NCBI RefSeq assembly: GCF_016427535.1
Contig: NZ_JAELXV010000011.1
Location: 37,141 to 101,140, forward strand
DNA length: 64,000 bases
Direction: 5' to 3'
Source: Hymenobacter sp. BT559
GTDB lineage: Bacteria > Bacteroidota > Bacteroidia > Cytophagales > Hymenobacteraceae
The notes beneath the pieces are model-generated. The model was not told where the DNA came from and did no database searches. It was given only the letters and a program-made list of their open reading frames with translations. Numbering within the stretch: position 1 is the stretch's first letter; the number at the start of each line of letters is the position of its first letter. A program made the position numbers and the translations under genes. Positions 16,978 through 25,548 of this stretch are shown one piece after another.

Positions 16978-16996
16978 CGCTAGTTGCCTTTTTTTT
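16961..16996 (+). terminator. Intrinsic terminator overlapping the carA stop
   Basis: AGGCAACTAGC (16961-16971) pairs perfectly with GCTAGTTGCCT (16979-16989), followed by seven more T. The carA TAA is in the loop. It separates carA from carB although both subunits are needed in equal amounts. Confidence 0.85.
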
Positions 16997-17087
16997 AACC
17001 TGCTGAGGCTTTGCACGGCTCTTACTACAACTAACTAATTTCTTACTAGCGAGAATAGCTGGAAGCTTTTTTCAGCCCACACGATAG

Positions 17088-20000
17088 ATGAACAAACCCA
17101 CTAAAGTTCTTATCCTCGGTTCCGGCGCGTTGAAAATCGGGGAGGCCGGCGAATTTGACTATTCCGGCTCGCAGGCGCTGAAGGCGCTGAAAGAGGAAGG
17201 CATCCGCACCATCCTCATCAACCCCAACATTGCCACCGTGCAAACCTCGGAGGGCATGGCCGACGACGTGTATTTCTTGCCCGTGACGCCCTACTTCGTG
17301 GAGGAAGTCATCAAGAAAGAGAAGCCCGACGGCATTCTAGTGGCGTTTGGCGGCCAAACGGCGCTCAACTGCGCGGTGGCGCTGTACCGGGCTGGGGTAT
17401 TTGAGAAGTACAACTTGCCGGTGCTTGGCACGCCGGTGCAGTCGATTATCGACACCGAGGACCGCGATATTTTCAAGGAGAAGCTCGACCAAATTGGCGT
17501 GCTCACGGCCCGCAGCGTGGCCGTGACGACGATGGACGACGCCCTGGCAGCCGGCGAGCGCATCGGCTTCCCGATTATCGTGCGTGCGGCGTTTGCCCTA
17601 GGTGGCCTGGGTAGCGGCTTTGCCAACAACATGGACGAGCTGCGGTCGCTGGCCGAGAAGGCCTTCACGACTTCCGACCAGATTCTGGTGGAAGAATCGC
17701 TGAAGGGCTGGAAGGAAGTGGAATACGAAGTGGTGCGCGATGCATATGATAACTGCATCACGGTCTGCAACATGGAGAACTTCGACCCCATCGGTATCCA
17801 CACCGGGGAGAGCATCGTGGTGGCCCCGTCGCAGACGCTCAGCAACCGCGAGTATCACAAGCTGCGCTCGATTGGTATCAAGACCATTCGGCACCTAGGC
17901 ATCGTGGGCGAGTGCAACATTCAGTACGCGCTCGACCCGGTATCAGAAGACTACCGCGTGATTGAGGTGAACGCCCGCCTGTCGCGCTCGTCGGCGCTGG
18001 CCTCCAAGGCTACGGGCTACCCCCTGGCTTTTGTGGCGGCCAAGCTAAGCCTGGGCTACTCGCTGGCCGAGCTTAAAAACAGCGTGACGCAGACCACGAC
18101 AGCGTTTTTCGAGCCGGCGCTCGACTACGTGGTGGTGAAGCTGCCGCGTTGGGACCTAGGCAAGTTCTCGGGCGTGCAGCGGCAGATTGGCTCGGCCATG
18201 AAGAGCGTGGGCGAGGTAATGGCCATCGGCAAGTCGTTTGAGGAAGCCATCCAGAAGGGCTTGCGCATGCTGGATACCGGTAAGCGCGGCTTCGTGGGCA
18301 ATGCGCCCGATGCAGCTGACAACGAAACCATTGACCGCCTGCTGAGCGAGCCCAACGAGGAGCGCATCTTCGCCATCACCCAGGCGTTTGAGGCCGGCTA
18401 CACCATCGAGCGCGTGCACGACCTGACCAAGATTGACCTCTGGTTTTTGCAGCGCCTGTACACCATTTTCGAGCTGGGGCAGCGCTTGGCTACCGGGCGC
18501 GAGCAGGGCTTAGAGTCGCTGGACGCGGACTTGCTGCGCGAGGTCAAAAAGGCCGGTTTCTCGGACCAGCAGCTTGCCGTGCAAGTGCTAGGCTCTACCG
18601 ACGTGAAGGCCGATGAGCTGCGCGTACGCGCGCACCGCAAGGCCCTAGGGGTGCTGCCGGTGGTGAAGCAGATTGATACGCTAGCAGCCGAGTTTCCAGC
18701 TAAGACCAACTACCTGTACCTTACCTACCACGGCACCGAAAACGACCTCGCGCCCGAAACCGAGCAGTCGATTGCAGTGCTGGGCTCGGGTGTGTACCGC
18801 ATCGGCTCGTCGGTAGAATTTGACTGGTGCGGCGTAAACGCCGTGCAAACGGCCGCCGCCGAAGGCTACAAGACGCTCATCATCAACTACAACCCCGAAA
18901 CCGTATCCACCGACTACGACGTGAGCGACCGCCTCTACTTCGAGGAACTGAGCTACGAGCGGGTGATGGACATTCTGAACTTTGAGCAGCCCACGGGCGT
19001 GATTCTGAGCACGGGCGGGCAGATTCCGAACAACCTCGCTACCCGCCTCGAAGACGCCGGCGCACCCATCCTGGGCACCTCGGCCGCGAGCATCGACATG
19101 GCCGAAAACCGCCACAAGTTTTCGAGCATCATGGACGAGCTGGGCATCGAGCAGCCCCGCTGGAACGAGCTGACCTCGCTGGAAGCCATGCACGCCTTCG
19201 TGGGCGAGGTGGGCTACCCGGTGCTCATCCGCCCGAGCTACGTGCTGTCGGGCGCGGCCATGAACGTGGTGTCAAACCGCCAGGAACTGGAGGAATTCCT
19301 GCAAACGGCCACCGAGGTGAGCGCTGAATACCCGGTGGTAGTATCGGAGTTCATCCAAGAAGCCAAAGAGATAGAGCTGGATGCGGTGGCCAACAAGGGC
19401 GAAATCGTGAGCTACGCCATCTCGGAGCACGTCGAGTTTGCCGGCGTGCACTCGGGCGACGCCACCATGTACTACCCCCCCCAACGGGTGTACGTGGGCA
19501 CCATCCGCAAGCTCAAAGACATCGCCGAGAAAATCGCCAAGCGCTACCAAATCAGCGGCCCGTTCAACATCCAGTTCTTGGAAAAGAACGGCGTGATTCG
19601 GGTAATCGAGTGCAACATCCGCGCCTCGCGCAGCTACCCCTTCGTGTCGAAGATTTCGGGTAATAACCTGGTTACCAAAGCCACGCAGGTGCTGCTGGGC
19701 AAGAAAGACATCACCCGCGACGACAGCGAGCGCGTGTACGACCTGCCCTTCGTGGGCGTGAAGGCCCCGCAGTTCTCGTTTACCCGCCTGCCCGGCGCCG
19801 ACCCGGTGCTGCGCGTAGACATGGTGAGCACCGGTGAAGTAGGTTGTCTGGGCGACACCGCTGAGGAGGCCCTGCTGAAGTCGATGCTGAGCGTGGGCTA
19901 CAAAATCCCGCAGAAATCGGTGCTCATCTCGGGTGGCCCCATCAAGTCGAAGGTGGCCCTGCTCTCGGCCGCCGAGCTGCTGGTGAAAAAGGGCTACCAG

Positions 20001-20324
20001 GTGTTCGCCACCCAGGGCACGCACCGCTTCTTCGCCGAAAACAACGTGCCGAGCAGCCTGCTCTTCTGGCCCGACGACCACCAGGAGCCCAACGTGCTAA
20101 CCTACCTGCGCGAAAAGAAAATCGACCTGGTTATCAACGTGCCCAAAAACCTATCGAAGGGCGAGCTGGATAACGACTATAAAATCCGCCGCACTGCCAT
20201 TGACTTCGGCATCCCGCTGCTGACCAATGCCCGCCTGGCCTCGAAGTTCATCCGCGCCTTCTGCTCGCTGGAGATGAAGGACTTGAAAATTAAGAGCTGG
20301 AACGAGTATAAGGCTATGTCATAG
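17088..20324 (+). CDS. carB: Carbamoyl-phosphate synthase large subunit
   Basis: 1078 residues, full length. Two homologous synthetase halves: VLILGSGALKIGEAGEFDYS near residue 8 and IAVLGSGVYRIGSSVEFDWC near 563 begin the two PreATP-grasp units, each followed by an ATP-grasp module (carboxyphosphate half with FALGGLGSGFA; carbamoyl half with RPSYVLSGAAM). An MGS-like allosteric domain covers about 935-1078 (KSKVALLSAAELLVKKGYQVFATQGTHRF). It makes carbamoyl phosphate for both arginine and pyrimidines. ATG at 17088. A strong terminator follows. Confidence 0.98.
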   Translation: MNKPTKVLILGSGALKIGEAGEFDYSGSQALKALKEEGIRTILINPNIATVQTSEGMADDVYFLPVTPYFVEEVIKKEKPDGILVAFGGQTALNCAVALYRAGVFEKYNLPVLGTPVQSIIDTEDRDIFKEKLDQIGVLTARSVAVTTMDDALAAGERIGFPIIVRAAFALGGLGSGFANNMDELRSLAEKAFTTSDQILVEESLKGWKEVEYEVVRDAYDNCITVCNMENFDPIGIHTGESIVVAPSQTLSNREYHKLRSIGIKTIRHLGIVGECNIQYALDPVSEDYRVIEVNARLSRSSALASKATGYPLAFVAAKLSLGYSLAELKNSVTQTTTAFFEPALDYVVVKLPRWDLGKFSGVQRQIGSAMKSVGEVMAIGKSFEEAIQKGLRMLDTGKRGFVGNAPDAADNETIDRLLSEPNEERIFAITQAFEAGYTIERVHDLTKIDLWFLQRLYTIFELGQRLATGREQGLESLDADLLREVKKAGFSDQQLAVQVLGSTDVKADELRVRAHRKALGVLPVVKQIDTLAAEFPAKTNYLYLTYHGTENDLAPETEQSIAVLGSGVYRIGSSVEFDWCGVNAVQTAAAEGYKTLIINYNPETVSTDYDVSDRLYFEELSYERVMDILNFEQPTGVILSTGGQIPNNLATRLEDAGAPILGTSAASIDMAENRHKFSSIMDELGIEQPRWNELTSLEAMHAFVGEVGYPVLIRPSYVLSGAAMNVVSNRQELEEFLQTATEVSAEYPVVVSEFIQEAKEIELDAVANKGEIVSYAISEHVEFAGVHSGDATMYYPPQRVYVGTIRKLKDIAEKIAKRYQISGPFNIQFLEKNGVIRVIECNIRASRSYPFVSKISGNNLVTKATQVLLGKKDITRDDSERVYDLPFVGVKAPQFSFTRLPGADPVLRVDMVSTGEVGCLGDTAEEALLKSMLSVGYKIPQKSVLISGGPIKSKVALLSAAELLVKKGYQVFATQGTHRFFAENNVPSSLLFWPDDHQEPNVLTYLREKKIDLVINVPKNLSKGELDNDYKIRRTAIDFGIPLLTNARLASKFIRAFCSLEMKDLKIKSWNEYKAMS

Positions 20325-20351
20325 CCGCGGTAACTCTACAGTAGCTAGCGC

Positions 20352-20394
20352 AAAAACAAGGGGCAAGGCCGATTGGCTTTGCCCCTTGTTTTTT
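20352..20394 (+). terminator. Intrinsic terminator after carB
   Basis: AAAAACAAGGGGCAA-GCC pairs with GGC-TTGCCCCTTGTTTTT around a GATT loop. Poly-A on one side and poly-T on the other make it usable from both strands, also for the convergent deaminase gene ending at 20415. Confidence 0.9.
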
Positions 20395-20414
20395 GCAAGT
20401 CATACGCAATGCGG

Positions 20415-20921
20415 CTACTCCCCAGCCGCCAGCCGCTTGGTGTGATAGGTTACCTGCAATGCCTTGATGGCAAGCAGCAACTCGCCGCTGGCAGGGCCAG
20501 CTACTTCGGCGGCGGGCACGATGGTGGTTATCGGCAGCAGGCGCACGGGGGCGGGCGGTGCACCTAGGTCAGTTAGCCACTGGGTCAGCTGCTCGCCCGA
20601 ACTGAGATAGACGATTTTGCCTAGGCCTAGCCAGCCGTGGGCGGCGGCGCACATAGGGCAGTGCTCGCCGCTGGTGTAGAGCGTGGTGGCGGCGCGGTCG
20701 GCGGGGCTGAGGTGGGCCGCCGCCCACTGCGCCAGGGCCAACTCGGGGTGAGCCAGGGCATTGAGCTCGTTGACGCGGTTGCGGGCTTCGGCCAGTACCT
20801 CACCATTGGCCCCGACCAGCAGCGAGCCGAAAGGCTCATCGCCGGCTGCCAGGGCTTCGGTGGCCAGGGCGAGGCAGCGGCGCAGGTACGCTAAATCGAC
20901 GGAAATGAGGCTGGAAGGCAT
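20415..20921 (-). CDS. Nucleoside/nucleobase deaminase (CDA superfamily)
   Basis: 168 residues. Zinc-site motifs of the cytidine/deoxycytidylate deaminase fold: HPELAL (His plus catalytic Glu; HPE where most relatives have HAE or CAE) and SGEHCPMCAAA (the PCxxC pair appears as CPMC). PFGSLLVGANGEV is the substrate-side strand. Closest in layout to guanine deaminase and tRNA-adenosine deaminase-like proteins; the substrate is not decidable. It lies 9 nt downstream of the amidohydrolase gene on the same strand, forming a two-gene unit for base or nucleoside breakdown. Confidence 0.8.
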   Translation of the reverse strand: MPSSLISVDLAYLRRCLALATEALAAGDEPFGSLLVGANGEVLAEARNRVNELNALAHPELALAQWAAAHLSPADRAATTLYTSGEHCPMCAAAHGWLGLGKIVYLSSGEQLTQWLTDLGAPPAPVRLLPITTIVPAAEVAGPASGELLLAIKALQVTYHTKRLAAGE

Positions 20922-20930
20922 GGCGGCGCG

Positions 20931-22154
20931 TTAGGGCTGGGGGTGGAGAATGGCCTTGGAATTGCTGAACGTGGGGCGGCCGTTTTTGTAGCCCAGCAGC
21001 GGCTGGGCGATGGTGCGGATGGCCTCGACGGCACTGCTGGCCTCTAGTAGCACGAAGGTGGCCGGGCCGCCCACGCGCAGGCCCGTTTGGCGGGCCAGCA
21101 GCCGGGCGGCGTGGGTGGTTATCATCTCATACGTAGCCCGGATTTCGGCATCGGTGGCGAGCTGCGCGATGTTGGCGTACATATTGGCCAGGCGCACCAG
21201 CGAGGCGTCGCCGTAGGGCGTGAAGGCGTTGAGGATGTTGTTGCTGGACAGCGTAGTAGTGATGCCCAACTGCGCCAGCTCGTTGGCATTCACCACCCCG
21301 CGCGGAATGAGGTGGGTCTGCTCCTGGCCCATCATCAGCAGGTCAGTCGCGGGCAATACCGTAAGGGCGATGTCGGCCGCTTGCAGCAGCTGCGCCAGCT
21401 CGGCGCGCTGGGCCGGGGGCATGGCGCTCAGCTTGTTGACGTGCCCGATGGACACGCGGCCCTGGTAGCCGCGGCGGCGGGTTTCGGCGGCTATCTTGGG
21501 GATGCCCGACTGGCTGGGCTCCAGGTCAAAATCGAGGTGAAAATCTACATTGACGTTGAACTCCTCGGCCAAGTCAAAAATCAGCTCCACGTGGCGGTCG
21601 GGGTCAGGGTCGGTGTAGGGGCAGCCGCCCACTAGGTCGGCGCCCTGCTGCAGGGCCTGGCGCAACAGGTCGTAGGTGGCCATTTCCTGGGTCAGCCCCT
21701 CCTGGGCAAAGGCGCATAGCTCAATATCGATGGCGGCGGCGTAGGCTTGGCGCACGCGCCGCAGGGCTGCCAGCGAGCGTAGGCCAGCCCTAGGGTCGGT
21801 TTCGACGAAGGTGCGCAAACCCATCGTGCCCTTCTTGATGGCCATTTCGACTACCCGGCTGGCCCGCGCGAACACGTCGTCCTCGGTAAAATCGGCCTTG
21901 GCTTCCTTGGTTATGTTGGCGGCCTCCTCCTTGCCGTGCGCATCTGGGCAGCGGTCGAGAATGCAGGCTTTGTCGAGGTGAATGTGGGTTTCGAAGAAGC
22001 CGGCGCACACAAATTGGTGCTCGGCGTCGAGCACCGCGTGGGCCGGGGCCGTGATGCCGGGTTTCAGCAGCTGGATTTTATCGGCCACGATACCGATGTC
22101 CACGCCGGTTGGGTGGTCGTCGAGGTGAGCGTTTTTAACGAGCAGGTCTAGCAT
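20931..22154 (-). CDS. Amidohydrolase of the cytosine deaminase/AtzC type
   Basis: 407 residues. TIM-barrel amidohydrolase: metal-binding HIHLDK (about 57-62), His in VDFHLDFDLE (about 203) and SIGHVNKLSAM (about 236), and a late acidic site in SSNNILNAFTPYGDAS. The HIHLDK start and the PYGDA motif fit the CodA/N-isopropylammelide hydrolase group that deaminates cytosine or related ring compounds. A full set of ligands is present, so it should be active, but the substrate is unknown. Upstream partner of the small deaminase. The pair is inserted on the opposite strand between carB and argF'. Confidence 0.8.
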   Translation of the reverse strand: MLDLLVKNAHLDDHPTGVDIGIVADKIQLLKPGITAPAHAVLDAEHQFVCAGFFETHIHLDKACILDRCPDAHGKEEAANITKEAKADFTEDDVFARASRVVEMAIKKGTMGLRTFVETDPRAGLRSLAALRRVRQAYAAAIDIELCAFAQEGLTQEMATYDLLRQALQQGADLVGGCPYTDPDPDRHVELIFDLAEEFNVNVDFHLDFDLEPSQSGIPKIAAETRRRGYQGRVSIGHVNKLSAMPPAQRAELAQLLQAADIALTVLPATDLLMMGQEQTHLIPRGVVNANELAQLGITTTLSSNNILNAFTPYGDASLVRLANMYANIAQLATDAEIRATYEMITTHAARLLARQTGLRVGGPATFVLLEASSAVEAIRTIAQPLLGYKNGRPTFSNSKAILHPQP

Positions 22155-22326
22155 TGGGGAGAAAGCAAGGGGGCGGCCCGCCGGGTCTGGCGGCTACCGG
22201 AGCCGCCGCTTCATCAGCTTAAAAAGGGTACGGCGCGGCCGGGTACGCAGTACGCGGGGGCGGCCGAGGGCGTTGCTGCTGCCGTGGGCCGGGGCGGGTA
22301 CCGGCATTGCAAGCCACCTTTGCAGG

Positions 22327-23271
22327 ATGAAAAACTTCCTCTCCTTCGCCGACGCGGGCGATTATAAGGCGTTGTTGCGGCAAGCCCTGGAAATCAAGCA
22401 GAATCCCTACGGCTATCAGCACGTGGGCAAGAACAAAACGGTAGGCCTGATATTTTTCAACCCCAGCTTGCGCACCCGCCTGAGCAGCCTGAAAGCCGCC
22501 TACAACCTCGGCGCGCAAGCCTGGGTGCTGAACGCTGGGGCCGACTCGTGGACGCTCGAAATGGCCGACGGCGCCGTGATGAACGGTACCACCCAGGAGC
22601 ACATCAAGGACGCCATCGCGGTGATGAGCCAGTACTGCGACGTGCTGGGGGTGCGCACGTTCCCGACGCTCAAGGACAAGGAGGCCGACTACAGCGAGGA
22701 AGTGCTAAGCAAGATTCTGCAATACGCCACGGTGCCTGTTATCAGCCTCGAAAGCGCCACGCTGCACCCGTTGCAGTCGTTTGCCGACCTCATTACGGTG
22801 GCCGAAACCAAGCAAAAGGAGCGCGTGAAAGTGGTGCTGACCTGGGCCCCGCACGTGCGCGCCCTGCCGCAGTGCGTGCCCAACTCGTTTGCCGACTGGT
22901 TTTCGGAAATCGACTGGGTAGACTTTGTTATTACTCACCCCCATGGCTATGAGTTGGACCCCAAATTCACGAAGGGCGCCACCATCGAGTACGACCAGCG
23001 CAAGGCTTTAGAAGGCGCCGACTACGTGCAGGCCAAAAACTGGAGCAGCTACCGCGACTACGGCCAGGTGCTCAGCAACGACCCTAGCTGGATGCTCACG
23101 CCCGAGCACATGCGCCTCACCGACGAGGCCAAATTCATTCACTGCCTGCCCGTGCGCCGCAATGTGGAGGTATCGGACGCGGTGCTAGATGCGCCGGGCT
23201 CGCTCATCATCCAGGAGGCGGGCAACCGCACGTTTTCGATGCAGACCGTGCTGCATGAATTGTTGAAATAA
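22327..23271 (+). CDS. argF': N-acylornithine carbamoyltransferase (AOTCase/SOTCase type)
   Basis: 314 residues from ATG at 22327; the frame is open for 18 more codons, but those are not protein-like. Carbamoyl-phosphate loop FFNPSLRTRLSS (43-54), then the region GADSWTLE and VMNGTTQEHIKDA, and a C-terminal HCLPVRRNVEVSDAVLD. The HCLPxRRN motif and the W..E segment mark the N-acetyl- (Xanthomonas) or N-succinyl- (Bacteroides) ornithine transcarbamylases, not ordinary OTCase. The residue known to choose between acetyl (Glu92 in Xanthomonas) and succinyl (Pro90 in B. fragilis) is Gln90 here. Last gene of the rightward arginine set. Confidence 0.9.
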   Translation: MKNFLSFADAGDYKALLRQALEIKQNPYGYQHVGKNKTVGLIFFNPSLRTRLSSLKAAYNLGAQAWVLNAGADSWTLEMADGAVMNGTTQEHIKDAIAVMSQYCDVLGVRTFPTLKDKEADYSEEVLSKILQYATVPVISLESATLHPLQSFADLITVAETKQKERVKVVLTWAPHVRALPQCVPNSFADWFSEIDWVDFVITHPHGYELDPKFTKGATIEYDQRKALEGADYVQAKNWSSYRDYGQVLSNDPSWMLTPEHMRLTDEAKFIHCLPVRRNVEVSDAVLDAPGSLIIQEAGNRTFSMQTVLHELLK

Positions 23272-23290
23272 ATTATTCAACCGCAGCTAT

Positions 23291-23404
23291 CCCACCCCCG
23301 GCCCCCTGGCCCCTACCCCCTCCGGGAGAGGGGAGCCGACCGCTAACTGACGTAACCAGATGTCATTCAGTCGTCAGGCTCCCCTGTCCCGGAGGGGGTG
23401 GGGT
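23291..23404. repeat. C/G-rich palindrome, family C (copy 2)
   Basis: Left arm 23291-23337 ends CCCCCTCCGGGAGAGGGGAG; right arm 23378-23404 reads GGCTCCCCTGTCCCGGAGGG... The arms pair over about 25 nt. It fills the gap between argF' and the next gene. Confidence 0.75.
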
Positions 23405-23434
23405 CGCACGAGCGACGAGCACGCTAGCACATTT

Positions 23435-23926
23435 ATGAACCCAACCATCACCATCCGCCCCATCGCGCCTGGCGACAACGCGGCGCTGGCTCGCGCCGTG
23501 CGCGACACGCTCAGCGAGTTTGGCGCCGCCAAGCCCGGCACCGCCTATTACGACGAGGCCACCGACCATCTCTACGAACTGTTCAGCCAGACGCCCCGCA
23601 GCGCCTATTTTGTGGCCGAACTGGACGGCGAAGTGCTGGGCGGCGGCGGCATCTTTCCCACCCAGGGCCTGCCCGCCGACACCGTGGAACTAGTGAAACT
23701 CTACCTGCTACCTGCCGGCCGGGGCCGGGGCGTCGGCAAGGCGCTGATTATGGAGTGCTTCGATGCCGCCCGCGCCGCTGGCTACGCCCGCCTCTACCTC
23801 GAAACCACCGATGAGCTCACCCAGGCCATCCCGCTCTACGAGCGGCTGGGCTTCAGCTACCTGCCCGCACCGTTGGGCGACAGCGGCCATTTCGGCTGCC
23901 AGATTTGGATGATTCGGGCAGTGTAG
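23435..23926 (+). CDS. GNAT family N-acetyltransferase
   Basis: 164 residues from ATG at 23435; the longer open frame to 23360 lies in the palindrome and is not used. Motifs: TIRPIAPGDNAAL at the N-terminus, ELVKLYLLPAGRGRGVGKAL (acetyl-CoA loop RGRGVG), and PLYERLGFSYL (C-terminal motif). A small acetyltransferase of unknown substrate. It stands between two palindromes and is not tightly linked to argF' or the urease set. Confidence 0.85.
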   Translation: MNPTITIRPIAPGDNAALARAVRDTLSEFGAAKPGTAYYDEATDHLYELFSQTPRSAYFVAELDGEVLGGGGIFPTQGLPADTVELVKLYLLPAGRGRGVGKALIMECFDAARAAGYARLYLETTDELTQAIPLYERLGFSYLPAPLGDSGHFGCQIWMIRAV

Positions 23927-23932
23927 CCTGGG

Positions 23933-24009
23933 GTACCGTGGCCCCTACAGGTCCGCGCGTGGTAGCATCTGGTTGCACTACACGCGCGAACCCGCAGGGG
24001 CCACGGTAC
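23933..24009. repeat. Long palindrome, family D
   Basis: Arms 23933-23965 (starting GTACCGTGGCCCCT) and 23978-24009 (ending AGGGGCCACGGTAC) pair over about 32 nt with a 12-nt loop. It follows the GNAT stop by 7 nt and could work as a terminator without a U-tract. Confidence 0.8.
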
Positions 24010-24023
24010 TTTCTTTGTGCCTA

Positions 24024-24629
24024 ATGCAGCCGATTATTCCCATTTTATTTGCGGCCGTAGTCGGCATGGGCCACGCCTTCGAGCCCGACCACCTGTTGGC
24101 CGTGAGCACCCTCGTCACGCGCCACGACCGGCTAGGGCCGGCCCTGCGCGACGGCCTTTTCTGGGGCCTGGGCCACACTACCATGCTGGTTCTGTTCGGG
24201 TCCGTCATCATTTTCAGCCGCGCTACTTGGCTGCACTCGGGCTACTTCGAGGCAGCGGTGGGCGTCATGCTCATCGGGCTGGGCATTGGCCGTTTGCTGG
24301 ATAAGAACTCGTATCAGTCTTTTCAGAAGCCGAAGCAGCAGGCGGGCTTTGCCTACACCGTGGGGCTGGTGCACGGGCTGGCGGGCACCGGCGCGCTGGT
24401 GCTGGCGGTACTGGGCGCCATCCCGCAGCCGGCGTGGGCGGTGGCGTACATCCTGGTTTTTGGGCTAGGGTCGGTGCTGGGAATGCTGGTGGCCGTGGGG
24501 CTGATGCACCTGCCTTTTACCCAGCGGATGCGGCTAGGCAAGCGGCTACGGGCCAGCGCGGTGGTGCTGTCGTCGGCGCTGAGCATAGGGTATGGCGGGT
24601 GGCTGGTTTATATGCATTTGCTCGCCTGA
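24024..24629 (+). CDS. Nickel/cobalt permease-like protein (UreH/HupE/NicO type)
   Basis: 201 residues from ATG at 24024. About six membrane segments. The first carries MGHAFEPDHLLAVSTLV, matching the HxxxxDH metal signature of NiCoT permeases, and GLFWGLGHTTMLVLFG adds a second His in a membrane helix. Such 'urease accessory protein UreH' genes commonly sit beside urease genes and are thought to import Ni2+, the urease cofactor. Position just before fused ureAB supports this. Inner membrane. Confidence 0.8.
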   Translation: MQPIIPILFAAVVGMGHAFEPDHLLAVSTLVTRHDRLGPALRDGLFWGLGHTTMLVLFGSVIIFSRATWLHSGYFEAAVGVMLIGLGIGRLLDKNSYQSFQKPKQQAGFAYTVGLVHGLAGTGALVLAVLGAIPQPAWAVAYILVFGLGSVLGMLVAVGLMHLPFTQRMRLGKRLRASAVVLSSALSIGYGGWLVYMHLLA

Positions 24630-24637
24630 CGCGGAAA

Positions 24638-24757
24638 CCTCATCCCCCAGCCCCCTCTCCTTGGGGAGAGGGGGAGCCTGACGACTTCTACTACTAAGCT
24701 ATGTCTGCTTACGGTCGGCTCCCCCTCTCCCCAAGGAGAGGGGGCTGGGGGGTGAGG
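24638..24757. repeat. C/G-rich palindrome, family C (copy 3)
   Basis: The most perfect copy: 41-nt arms at 24638-24678 and 24717-24757 differ at one position. Each arm contains its own hairpin (CCCCCTCTCC-TT-GGGGAGAGGGGG). The centre of 38 nt is unrelated. It lies between the permease and ureAB genes. Confidence 0.9.
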
Positions 24758-24805
24758 TGATGGCGTTGCTAGGCCAATCCCTACATTCGCAACAAAACCG
24801 CCCCC

Positions 24806-25534
24806 ATGCACCTCGCCCCTAAAGACCTCGACAAACTCGTGCTGCACCAGGCCGGCGTAGTGGCCCAGAAGCGCTACGCCCGCGGCCTGCGCCTCAACTA
24901 CCCCGAGGCCGCTGCCCTGCTCGCCACCCAGCTGCTAGAGTTTATCCGCGACGGCGAATCGGTGGCCGCGCTCATGGACAAGGGCAAGCAGCTCCTAGGC
25001 TTCGCCGACGTGCTGGAGGGCGTGGCAGAACTGCTGGTCGAGGTGCAGGTAGAAGGCACTTTCCCCGACGGCACTAAGCTCGTGACCGTGCATCAGCCCA
25101 TTTGCCGCGAGTACGGTGCACCCGAGCTGGCCCTCTACGGCAGTGGGCTGAGCCGGGTGGCACCTAGGGCCGCACCGCCCGCGCCCGCCGTGGTGCCCGG
25201 CGAGTACCTGCTGGCCAACGGCGACTTGATTCTCAACGACAACCGCGAAGTAATCGAGCTAGAGGTGCTCAATCGGGGCGACCGGCCAGTGCAGGTGGGC
25301 TCGCACTACCCCTTCTTCGAAACCAACGCGGGGCTCGACTTCGACCGAGCAGCGGCCTTTGGCTTCCGGCTTAACATCCCGGCTGGCACGGCGGTGCGCT
25401 TCGAGCCGGGCGAGCGCAAGCGCGTGCAGCTAGTAGCGCTGGCCGGCGAGCGCCGCGTGTACGGCGGTAATGGCTGGATTGATGGCCCGCTCGATGAAGC
25501 CGGCAAGCAGCAGGCGCTAGGGAAGCTGGGGTAA
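24806..25534 (+). CDS. ureAB: Urease gamma-beta fusion subunit
   Basis: 242 residues. Residues 1-100 are urease gamma (MHLAPKDLDKLVLHQAGVVAQKR start, GLRLNYPEAAALLA, VTVHQPI at the end). An Ala/Pro linker follows (about 118-130), and 132-242 is urease beta (VPGEYLLANGDLILNDNR, EVLNRGDRPVQVGSHYPFFETN, FGFRLNIPAGTAVRFEPGE). The fusion resembles that in Helicobacter UreA and some other bacteria. It builds the trimer scaffold around UreC. ATG at 24806. Confidence 0.95.
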   Translation: MHLAPKDLDKLVLHQAGVVAQKRYARGLRLNYPEAAALLATQLLEFIRDGESVAALMDKGKQLLGFADVLEGVAELLVEVQVEGTFPDGTKLVTVHQPICREYGAPELALYGSGLSRVAPRAAPPAPAVVPGEYLLANGDLILNDNREVIELEVLNRGDRPVQVGSHYPFFETNAGLDFDRAAAFGFRLNIPAGTAVRFEPGERKRVQLVALAGERRVYGGNGWIDGPLDEAGKQQALGKLG

Positions 25535-25548
25535 TCAAGCTGTGAAGT

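Noticed and set aside
18681..20081. Several long minus-strand frames opposite carB
   Set aside because: Shadows of the GC-rich carB gene; His/Arg/Val-rich without any family motif.
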